A stretch of 27,622 bases of DNA from an uncultured Actinomycetes bacterium (lineage in GTDB: Bacteria; Actinomycetota; Thermoleophilia; Gaiellales; F1-60-MAGs149), in assembly GCA_903873565.1 (NCBI GenBank), contig CAIQOY010000117.1, positions 1 to 27,622 on the forward strand. The letters run 5' to 3'. Within the stretch, counting starts at the first letter, position 1. Each line of letters starts with the position of its first letter. Shown here in pieces: positions 6,884 through 13,370 of the stretch. The position numbers and the translations under genes were made by a program. The notes below the pieces were generated by a model that was not told where the DNA came from, made no database searches, and saw nothing but the letters and a program-made list of their open reading frames with translations.

Positions 6884-7629
6884 CGCGGCCCCTCGCCCTG
6901 CCAGCCGGTGGAGGAGGCGCGCATGCCGGCGTCGACCAGGAGGCCGACCCCCGTGATGCGGGCCGCGTCGGGACCGGCCAGGAAGGCCGCGGCGCCCGCC
7001 ACGTCGGCGGCCTGCACGATCGCGCCGAGCGGCGGGGTCAGCCAGCCGTCGGTCGCGCCGGGCGCGCGCCGGCCGGCGGTGGTGGTGACCATGCCGGGCT
7101 CGGTGTCGCCGGGGCAGAGCGCGTTGACCCGGATCCCGTCGGGACCCCACTCGGCGGCGAGGCAGCGCATCAGCTGCAGCGCCATCCGCTTGGTGATCGA
7201 GTAGCCGGCGATCGCGGGCTCGCCCCAGACGCCGGCGTCGGAGGCCGTCAGCAGGATCGACCCGCCGCTGGCGGCGAGGTGCGGGTGCGCGGCGCGCGCC
7301 TGGCGGTGCACGGCGAGCACGTTGACCGCGAGCAGTCGGCTCCAGTCGTCGTCCCCGGTGCCCGGCAGGTCGCGGTCGGCGATCACGCCGGCGTTGAGGA
7401 CGGCGCAGTCGAGGCCCCCGAGCGCGTCCACGGCGAGGGCGACGGGGTCGTGGGCCGGGTCCGCGACGTCGCCGACGACCGCGACGCCGCCGACCTCCGC
7501 GGCGATCGCCTCGGCGCGCTCGGCGCTGCGCCCCGCGACCGCCACCCGCCAGCCGTCCGCGGCGAGCCGGCGGGCGATCGCCGCGCCGATCCCGCTCGTG
7601 CCGCCGGTCACCAGCGCGCGGCCGCTCAC
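6880..7629 (-). CDS. SDR-family oxidoreductase, NADP-type
   Basis: A classical 249-residue short-chain dehydrogenase with TGGTSGIG at 8-15, Arg34 in AGRS at the end of beta-2 (which favours NADP(H), unlike the sister SDR at 5594), NAG at 79-81, and catalytic Ser130 (TASDAG), Tyr143 and Lys147 (YSITK). The GTG start at 7629 overlaps the reactivase small-subunit stop as GTGA and begins immediately before the Rossmann strand. The gene is in the same coupled operon as the diol dehydratase, so its likely job is redox conversion of the aldehyde/ketone product or of the diol. The pair of NAD- and NADP-type SDRs may act on different steps. Confidence 0.9.
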   Translation of the reverse strand: MSGRALVTGGTSGIGAAIARRLAADGWRVAVAGRSAERAEAIAAEVGGVAVVGDVADPAHDPVALAVDALGGLDCAVLNAGVIADRDLPGTGDDDWSRLLAVNVLAVHRQARAAHPHLAASGGSILLTASDAGVWGEPAIAGYSITKRMALQLMRCLAAEWGPDGIRVNALCPGDTEPGMVTTTAGRRAPGATDGWLTPPLGAIVQAADVAGAAAFLAGPDAARITGVGLLVDAGMRASSTGWQGEGPR

Positions 7630-7916
7630 GGCAGCTCCCCCAGGGGGCGGCGCGCGGCGAGGCGCGCGGCGATCCGGCCGAGCCGGCGCGGATCGCGGTC
7701 CACCAGCCACGGCTCGTCGGGTCCGGTCGCGAGCGCCAGCTCGAGTCCCGTGGGGCCGGCCGCGAGCCCGATCCCGAGCGGCGAGCGCACGGCGGCCGCG
7801 CGGGCCGTCCCGGCCCCGACGACGGCGAGGGGCACCGCCTCCTCCTCGAAGGCGGCCCGCACGAGCCGGATCAGCGCCGCGTCGTCGGCGGCGAGGACGA
7901 CCGACGGGGGGCTCAT
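7626..7916 (-). CDS. Diol/glycerol dehydratase reactivase, small subunit (DdrB/PduH-like)
   Basis: The 96-residue product matches the small subunit of the diol dehydratase reactivating factor, which resembles the dehydratase medium subunit and displaces it during cofactor exchange. SVVLAADD at the N-terminus, EEEAVPLAVV and the run of conserved Gly/Ala around SPLGIGLAAG fit the PduH/DdrB pattern. It is shorter than the roughly 115-125 residues usual for the family. The ATG at 7916 overlaps the large-subunit stop as ATGA, which fits a fixed-ratio complex with the neighbouring ATPase subunit. Confidence 0.82.
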   Translation of the reverse strand: MSPPSVVLAADDAALIRLVRAAFEEEAVPLAVVGAGTARAAAVRSPLGIGLAAGPTGLELALATGPDEPWLVDRDPRRLGRIAARLAARRPLGELP

Positions 7917-9601
7917 GCGGCCTCCGCGTGCAGCAGGACGAGCCCGACGGCGACCGCGGCACGCGGGCCGTGGCGGCCGAGGATGTCGCCGCGGGCGATC
8001 GCGAGGTCGAGGTCGGCGAGCGCCAGCGAGACCTCGTCGACGACCTCCTGGTCCTCGGCGCAGCCGCCCACGAGCACCGCCAGCTCGCCGGCCGGCAGGC
8101 CGCCGACGGCCTCGGCGGCGCGGCGCAGGTTCGCGGCGATCACGTCGCGCTTGGCGGCGCGCCGGAGGCGCGCCCACAGCTCCGGCGGCAGCGCGGCCTC
8201 GAGCGGGTCGAGCGAGCCGTCGCGGCGCTCGGCGAGGCAGAGGTGCGCGACGCAGCGGGCGGGCGCGGGCCGCTCCAGGAAGGTGCGGCCGCCGTCCTCG
8301 TGCCGGAGGATGAAGGGCGTCTCGACGTGCACGCTCGGCAGCCGCTTGGCCTGCTCGGCGCGCAGGTGGTCGACGCCGAGGATCGCGCCGCAGATGCGGT
8401 CGACGAGGTGGCCGGCGCCGGCCGCGGCCACGGCCCGCGCCTCGCCGCCGAGCCCGACGTGCAGGTCGACGGTGCCGCCGCCCATGTCGATCACGATCGG
8501 CGCGTGGCCGGCACCGGGGGTGGTGGAGGCGCCCGCCACGGCTGCGGCGGTCTCCGCCCCCACGACCACCACCTCGCAGCCCGCCCGCTCGGCGAGCGCG
8601 GCCTCCAGGACCCGGTCGCCCCGCTCGGCGAGCACCGCGAGGCCCACCGCGCGCCGGGCGTGCAGGGCGAGCGCGAGGCGCGCGTCGTCGTCGGGGGCGG
8701 GGAGGGGCGCCCAGAACGCGTCGATCAGGTCGGCGTCGACGCCCTCGACGGCGCGGACGGCGCCCAGCGCCGGAGGGGCGACGGCGTGGTCGACGGGGAT
8801 CTGCGACCCGTCGCGCAGGGTGGCGAGCGGCGGCGCGTCGCGGTGCGAGTCCCCCGAGGACGCCTCGCCGCGCACGGCGATGGCGGCGCGATGGCCCACG
8901 AGGCCGCGGGCCGCGTTGCGCGCGCCGCGCGCCCGGGCGGGGTCGAGGGCGAGCAGCACGGCGAGGCGCAGGGGGTCGGCGAGCTGCTCGACCGCCCCGC
9001 CGGGGGCGGCGACCTCGATCGCCGCCCACGCGCCCCGGGGCAGGTCGGCGGCGTCGGCGACCTCGTCGATGATCGGCAGGGTCCGGTCGACGCGGTTGCC
9101 GATCAGGACGCCGTCGTCGTTCGCGACCACGATGGCCGTGATGCGCCAGCCCCGCGCCCGGGCGTCGTTGAGGCGGGCGGAGGCCTCGTCGAAGTCGAGC
9201 GGCGGCACGATCGGGATCACGGGCTCGCCCGCGGGCTCGCCCGCGAGATCGTCGAGGTCGACCAGGCGTCCGGCGGCCGCGCCGAGCCCCGAGGGGGTGG
9301 CGCTGACGGGGCGCGCGATGGCCACCCCGCCGAGGTCGCGCTCCTCGTCGGCCGCGAGCTCGCGCAGCCCCGTCTCGACGGGGTGCAGGTCGGCGAGCAG
9401 GATGCGCGCCGGCTCCTCGCCGAGCCGGCGGCTGGCGCGGGCGATCAGGTCGAGGACGCCATCGGCGGCGGCGGCCGACCCCTTCGCGCCGGTGGTCGGG
9501 CCGCGGGTGACGCTCAGGAACTCCGGCTCGCGGCCGGGGGACAGCCGCGCGATCGCCACCTCCGTGGTGGCGTTGCCCACGTCGACCCCCGCGACGATCA
9601 C
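7913..9601 (-). CDS. Diol/glycerol dehydratase reactivase, large ATPase subunit (DdrA/PduG-like)
   Basis: The 562-residue protein is the chaperone-like ATPase that releases damaged cobalamin from B12-dependent diol dehydratase. It has the ASKHA-type nucleotide motifs GVDVGNATTEVA (5-16) and IDMGGGTVDL (371-380), plus family blocks PTTGAKGSA, IPIVPPLDFDEA and VGGCAEDQEVVDEV. Family members are usually about 600-610 residues, so this one is some 45 shorter. It starts at GTG 9601, one base after the small dehydratase subunit stop. Its presence, with all seven dehydratase active-site residues intact, argues that the system works and uses adenosylcobalamin. Confidence 0.93.
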   Translation of the reverse strand: MIVAGVDVGNATTEVAIARLSPGREPEFLSVTRGPTTGAKGSAAAADGVLDLIARASRRLGEEPARILLADLHPVETGLRELAADEERDLGGVAIARPVSATPSGLGAAAGRLVDLDDLAGEPAGEPVIPIVPPLDFDEASARLNDARARGWRITAIVVANDDGVLIGNRVDRTLPIIDEVADAADLPRGAWAAIEVAAPGGAVEQLADPLRLAVLLALDPARARGARNAARGLVGHRAAIAVRGEASSGDSHRDAPPLATLRDGSQIPVDHAVAPPALGAVRAVEGVDADLIDAFWAPLPAPDDDARLALALHARRAVGLAVLAERGDRVLEAALAERAGCEVVVVGAETAAAVAGASTTPGAGHAPIVIDMGGGTVDLHVGLGGEARAVAAAGAGHLVDRICGAILGVDHLRAEQAKRLPSVHVETPFILRHEDGGRTFLERPAPARCVAHLCLAERRDGSLDPLEAALPPELWARLRRAAKRDVIAANLRRAAEAVGGLPAGELAVLVGGCAEDQEVVDEVSLALADLDLAIARGDILGRHGPRAAVAVGLVLLHAEAA

Positions 9602-9602
9602 G

Positions 9603-10001
9603 TCAGGAGATCAGTCCGCGGCGCAGGTAGTGGGCGCGCGCCTCGCGCACGAGCGCGGCGCAGCGCGCGGCGCCGCCCGCCTCGAGCGTCACGGCGATCT
9701 CCTCCAGCTCGGCCGCCGACGAGCGGCCGGGGCGCAGCGCGTCGTAGAAGCGCAGGACGTCGTCGTCGGGGAAGGTGGCGAGCTCGGCGCCGCGGCGCAG
9801 GTTGTCCGCGAGCTGCGGGTTGCCGCCGCGCTCGGCGAAGTCGGCCTGCCGGAGCAGCGTCTCGGGGTCGATCGCGGCGTCCTGCGCGCCGACCCGGCCC
9901 GCGCGGACGGCCTCGACCGTGAGCTCGTCGGCGGCGCGGCCGGTCTGGGCCCGCACCTCCGAGCGGTGGTGCTCGCCGAGGGGGTAGCTCAGCTCGGCCA
10001 C
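9603..10001 (-). CDS. Diol/glycerol dehydratase small (gamma) subunit, PduE-like
   Basis: The 132-residue protein matches the C-terminal two thirds of PduE: SYPLGEHH corresponds to the start of the folded domain, followed by LRRGAELATFPDDDVLRFYDALRPGRSS-type helices (read in parts) and ALVREARAHYLRRG. PduE proteins from microcompartment systems are about 170 residues and carry an N-terminal extension used for targeting; that extension is absent here. The GTG at 10001 overlaps the fused large/medium gene by 13 bases, which indicates coupling. It forms the holoenzyme with the upstream fused subunit. Confidence 0.9.
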   Translation of the reverse strand: MAELSYPLGEHHRSEVRAQTGRAADELTVEAVRAGRVGAQDAAIDPETLLRQADFAERGGNPQLADNLRRGAELATFPDDDVLRFYDALRPGRSSAAELEEIAVTLEAGGAARCAALVREARAHYLRRGLIS

Positions 10002-12238
10002 GAGACCTCCACGGCCCGGGCCGGGCCGGGCTCGAGGCAGGCGCTCTCGCGCGTGATCAGGGCCACGACCTTCGCGTGGTAGCGGGGGCCCATGGCGGCG
10101 CTCGACTCGGGCAGGATCACCGGCGCGGGCTTGCCGCCCTTGGCGTGCCGCGCCGCGTTGCGGCCGAGGGCGCGGAAGTGCTCGGGGCCGATCAGGGGCG
10201 CGACGCTGAGCAGCTCGAGGTTGGCGAGCACCGGCAGGTCGGCGCGGTGGATCAGGGACGTGCCCTTGCCCTGGATGCCGAGCGCGACGCCGCTGCCCGA
10301 CAGGGTCGCGGCGGTCCAGCCGACCATGCCGAGATCGAGCGAGTGCGTGACGCGGACGACGCGCGCGTGGACGCCCTCCTCCTCGATCCCCGCCAGCATC
10401 TGGCGCAGGGCCTCGCCCACGGTGACGCCGGACAGGGTCAGCCAGACCTCCTTGGCGAAGGCGGGGGAGACGCCGATCACCACCTCGTCGGGGCGCACCT
10501 TGGCCGCCGCGGGGCCGGCCTCCGCGAGGGTCACGCAGCCGGCGTGCGGGGCCTGCTCGGCGAGCAGCTCGGCGTGGGTGCGCTCCTGGCGCACGCGGGC
10601 GATCTCCGTCTGGCGCTCGGCCGAGACGCGGTAGCCGGTGCCCGGCCCCGTGTAGTCGTTCGGATCGGTCAGGGCGCTGAGGACGCGCATGTCCTCGTCG
10701 AAGATCGCCGAGGTCTGCAGGTGGTCGCCGAACAGCCGCTGGCGGGTCATCTCGAGGACGCGCTCCGCCTCGACGTCGAAGCCGCGGGCCGCCAGCGCCC
10801 GCACGACGTCGAGGGCCGTGATGCCGCGCTCGATCACCGCATCGCCGGCGGTCGCGGTGTCGTCGGTCTGCTCCTGGGCCACGTCGAGGCTGCCGTGCGC
10901 GTGCACGACCCGCTCGACCTCCGCATCGTCGAAGGTCAGCAGCTCGAGCTCCTCGAGAACCGCCCGGCAGGCCTCCGCGGCGCGGCGGCGCAGCGGCAGG
11001 AGCGTGGCGTCGTCCTTGGAGCGCAGCGCCCCCTCGAAGCCCCAGTCGCGCTGGATCATCATGTAGTCGTCGATGTCCTCGGCGTTGAAGTTCGAGGGGC
11101 CGAAGGCGTTGTCGTAGGTCGGGATCGACCCGAACCCCGAGAACAGGAAGTCGGAGCCGGCCAGGAGCAGCGGCAGGGTGTGCGCCGTGCGGCGGATGTC
11201 CGAGGCGCTCATCTGGGTGTCGTTGCCGGTGCAGGTCTCGAGGCCGTAGAGGGCCGCGAGCACGTTCTCGGCGAGGATCTCGCGCATCCCGTTCGGGACG
11301 GAGCCGGTCACGTTGATGCCGTCGATGCCGCCGTTCTGGGTGCCCTGCGAGCCGGCGGCCCGCGTCACGGCCAGGCAGCGCGCCTCCAGGTAGAGCATCG
11401 ACTTGCCCTCGGCCGCCCCCATCAGCACCTCGGCGCCGGAGCCCGAGGTGAAGCGCATCTTCAGCCCGCGCGAGGCGTAGGAGGCGGCGAGGAAGGCCTT
11501 CGACCACGGGGTGTCGTCGCCGTCGAGGAAGACGCGCTCGGTGCCGTACACGGACACGGTCTCCGCGTAGGTGGTCAGCCCGCGCATCCCGAGCTCGAGC
11601 TCGAGGCGCTCCTCGATCGCGCACTGGGTCAGCGCGCCGGGCGCCGGCACCTGGCTGCCGATCAGGAGCGCCAGGGCGACGAGCGGGGCGTCGCGCAGGA
11701 CGGGCACGGTCGTCTCGAGCTCCCGGAAGCCCAGCGCGACGGCGCTCGCCGCGTCGGCCGCGATCAGGAGCGGGTGGTCGATGCGGTTGGTGACGTGGCC
11801 CTGGATCGAGGGGGTCCGGCGCGCGCGCATCTTGGCCATCGCCTGCATCAGCTCGAGCGGGCTGAGCAGGCTCAGGACGCGGGCCAGCTTGCCGGGGGTC
11901 GCGCCCTCCACGAGGCGCAGGACGTCGGCGCGCGGCACGTCCGTCGAGACGATCATGCGCGCCCAGCTGAGGTCGTCGATGGCCATCGCCTCGTCGGCCA
12001 CCGCGGGATCGATCCCGTGGGCGGCGAGGAAGGCGTCGATCAGGTCGAACTCGGCCTCGGGGGTGCCGTCGATCTCCACGATGCGCCCGTCCTCCACCCG
12101 GATCGAGGGCTCGGGATCGTGGGGGCTCGCGAAGGCGATCAGCCCCAGCTCGGGGTACTCCGGCACGACGACGTCACGGCTGATCGCGCCGTCCTCGAGG
12201 AACGCGCTGCGCAAGGACCGCCCGGGTGCCCCCTCCAT
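9989..12238 (-). CDS. B12-dependent diol/glycerol dehydratase, fused large and medium subunits
   Basis: This 749-residue protein joins a PduC-like large subunit (about 1-555) to a PduD-like medium subunit (about 583-735). It should convert a vicinal diol to an aldehyde or ketone by radical chemistry with adenosylcobalamin. Using Klebsiella diol dehydratase numbering, every key residue appears at a constant offset of +5: Gln146, His148, Glu175, Glu226, Gln301, Asp340 and Ser367. In the medium part DEVVIGVSPAF, AGIEEEGVHARV, LSGSGVALGIQGKGT and LIHRADLP match PduD. The linker is about 28 residues and replaces the N-terminal targeting peptide of PduD. The ATG at 12238 has TACGAT 7 bases upstream, so the transcript is probably leaderless and no cobalamin riboswitch can fit. 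First gene of the operon. Confidence 0.95.
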   Translation of the reverse strand: MEGAPGRSLRSAFLEDGAISRDVVVPEYPELGLIAFASPHDPEPSIRVEDGRIVEIDGTPEAEFDLIDAFLAAHGIDPAVADEAMAIDDLSWARMIVSTDVPRADVLRLVEGATPGKLARVLSLLSPLELMQAMAKMRARRTPSIQGHVTNRIDHPLLIAADAASAVALGFRELETTVPVLRDAPLVALALLIGSQVPAPGALTQCAIEERLELELGMRGLTTYAETVSVYGTERVFLDGDDTPWSKAFLAASYASRGLKMRFTSGSGAEVLMGAAEGKSMLYLEARCLAVTRAAGSQGTQNGGIDGINVTGSVPNGMREILAENVLAALYGLETCTGNDTQMSASDIRRTAHTLPLLLAGSDFLFSGFGSIPTYDNAFGPSNFNAEDIDDYMMIQRDWGFEGALRSKDDATLLPLRRRAAEACRAVLEELELLTFDDAEVERVVHAHGSLDVAQEQTDDTATAGDAVIERGITALDVVRALAARGFDVEAERVLEMTRQRLFGDHLQTSAIFDEDMRVLSALTDPNDYTGPGTGYRVSAERQTEIARVRQERTHAELLAEQAPHAGCVTLAEAGPAAAKVRPDEVVIGVSPAFAKEVWLTLSGVTVGEALRQMLAGIEEEGVHARVVRVTHSLDLGMVGWTAATLSGSGVALGIQGKGTSLIHRADLPVLANLELLSVAPLIGPEHFRALGRNAARHAKGGKPAPVILPESSAAMGPRYHAKVVALITRESACLEPGPARAVEVSWPS

Positions 12239-12245
12239 GGAGGCG

Positions 12246-12251
12246 ATCGTA
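12246..12251 (-). promoter_or_regulatory. Candidate -10 box TACGAT of the diol dehydratase operon
   Basis: TACGAT on the minus strand ends 7 bases before the ATG at 12238, predicting a leaderless eight-gene mRNA. The -35 region is weak (TGGTGG), so an activator may be needed. Confidence 0.5.
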
Positions 12252-12283
12252 CCGCGTCCCGCGATCTGCCACCATTGCGCGCC

Positions 12284-13237
12284 ATGGCGGCGACCCGTTC
12301 CTCGGCGAACTCCACCATGCTGGCCGTCGTCGGCGATTCGGCGAGCGGCAAGACCACGCTGACCCGCGGGCTGGCGCGGGTCCTCGGCGAGGACCAGGTC
12401 GCGCACCTGCCGACGGACGACTACCACCGCTACGACCGGGCCCAGCGCAAGGTGATGGCGATCACGCCGCTCGACCCGGAGGCCAACTACCTCGACATCC
12501 TCGAGCGCGACCTGGAGACCCTCGGCGAGCTGCGGCCGGTGCTCAAGCCGACCTACCGCCACTCCGACGGCACGCTCGGCCCGCCCGAGTACCTCGTGCC
12601 GGGGCCGTACACGGTCGTCGACGGCCTGCTCTGCCTCTCCACGGACGGCCTGCGCCGGCGCTTCGACTGCGCCGTCTACATGGACCCGCCGGAGGAGCTG
12701 CGCCGCGAGTGGAAGCTGATCCGCGACACGACGCGGCGCGGCTACACCACGGACGAGGTGCTCGACGAGATGGACCGCCGCGAGCGCGACTCCGTCAAGT
12801 GGGTGCGCCCGCAGCGCGCCTTCGCCGACCTGGTGATCACGTTCCGGCGCGGCATCGACCCGGCGGAGAAGAACCTCGACGCCGAGATCCTGCTGCGCCC
12901 GACCGTCCCGCACCCCGACCTGTCGGGCCTCGGCGGGACGGACGCCGGCGACTTCACGATCGCCCAGCTGCCGCACGGCGAGCAGCTCCTGACCGTGCCC
13001 GGGATGCTGCCGCAGGGCCGCGCCCAGGAGATCGAGGAGGCGATCTGGGAGCGGCTCCACTTCGCGCGCCACCTCCAGCTCGATCGGCTCGGCCAGTTCA
13101 CGCGCGGCATGGACCTGTTCCGGTCCGACGCGCTGGCCATCACGCAGCTGCTCGTGCTGTACCAGCTGGTCACGGCGCGGGCGATGCGCGCCCTCGACGT
13201 CGCGGGCGCGCCGCTGCGCGGCGGCTCCGACGCCTGA
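12284..13237 (+). CDS. Phosphoribulokinase/uridine kinase-family protein
   Basis: The 317-residue protein is a P-loop kinase of the phosphoribulokinase family. Walker A is GDSASGKTT (17-25). PTDDYHRYDR, ITPLDPEANYLDIL, KPTYRHSDGTLGPPEYL and VVDGLL follow the order seen in class II (plant/cyanobacterial-type) phosphoribulokinases, and VYMDPPEELRREWKLIRDT matches the next conserved helix. The C-terminal third (from about 205) is less familiar. The ATG at 12284 lies 45 bases from the divergent dehydratase gene; unlike its neighbours it has no clear TAnnnT box. No Rubisco or other Calvin-cycle gene is visible, so ribulose-5-phosphate is only one possible substrate. Confidence 0.8.
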   Translation: MAATRSSANSTMLAVVGDSASGKTTLTRGLARVLGEDQVAHLPTDDYHRYDRAQRKVMAITPLDPEANYLDILERDLETLGELRPVLKPTYRHSDGTLGPPEYLVPGPYTVVDGLLCLSTDGLRRRFDCAVYMDPPEELRREWKLIRDTTRRGYTTDEVLDEMDRRERDSVKWVRPQRAFADLVITFRRGIDPAEKNLDAEILLRPTVPHPDLSGLGGTDAGDFTIAQLPHGEQLLTVPGMLPQGRAQEIEEAIWERLHFARHLQLDRLGQFTRGMDLFRSDALAITQLLVLYQLVTARAMRALDVAGAPLRGGSDA

Positions 13238-13251
13238 CCCGCCGCGGCGCC

Positions 13252-13257
13252 TATCGT
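13252..13257 (+). promoter_or_regulatory. Candidate -10 box TATCGT of the tRNA gene
   Basis: TATCGT ends 10 bases before the first base of the tRNA, so the precursor would have a very short 5' leader. No good -35 was seen. Confidence 0.35.
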
Positions 13258-13267
13258 TCACGGCGGC

Positions 13268-13339
13268 AGGGGCGTAGCTCAGCGGTAGAGCAGCCGGCTC
13301 ATAACCGGTAAGGCCCTGGTTCGAATCCAGGCGCCCCTA
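13268..13339 (+). tRNA. tRNA, anticodon CAT (elongator tRNA-Met; tRNA-Ile2 not excluded)
   Basis: A full cloverleaf can be drawn: acceptor AGGGGCG/CGCCCCT (13268-13274 with 13332-13338), D-stem GCTC/GAGC, anticodon stem GCCGG/CCGGT with loop CTCATAA (anticodon CAT at 13300-13302), T-arm CCTGG-TTCGAAT-CCAGG, and discriminator A13339. CCA is not encoded. The first acceptor pair A-T and the anticodon stem, which lacks three consecutive G-C pairs, rule out the initiator tRNA. CAT is also the gene-level anticodon of tRNA-Ile2, whose C is modified to lysidine, and the A1-U72 pair makes that a real alternative. Confidence 0.93.
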
Positions 13340-13358
13340 CTGCGGCCACCTGCGCTGG

Positions 13359-13364
13359 CATCCT
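13359..13364 (+). promoter_or_regulatory. Weak -10 box CATCCT before the permuted oxidase
   Basis: CATCCT ends 6 bases before the GTG at 13371. It departs from TAnnnT only at the first base and favours GTG 13371 over GTG 13377. Confidence 0.25.
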
Positions 13365-13370
13365 TGGCGC

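Noticed and set aside
4767..12238. Bacterial microcompartment (pdu-type) locus
   Set aside because: No shell proteins or CoA-acylating aldehyde dehydrogenase are present, and the targeting extensions of the medium and small subunits are missing.
12239..12283. Cobalamin riboswitch upstream of the B12-dependent dehydratase
   Set aside because: Only 45 bases separate the divergent starts and the mRNA looks leaderless; no B12-box-like string was seen.
10076..13237. Open frame of about 1050 codons on the plus strand across the dehydratase genes and the kinase
   Set aside because: Its first two thirds are antisense to the clearly recognisable dehydratase; only the part from 12284 is the kinase. 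Long antisense frames are expected at this GC content.
13268..13339. Initiator tRNA-fMet
   Set aside because: The first acceptor pair is matched (A-T) and the anticodon stem lacks the three consecutive G-C pairs of initiators.
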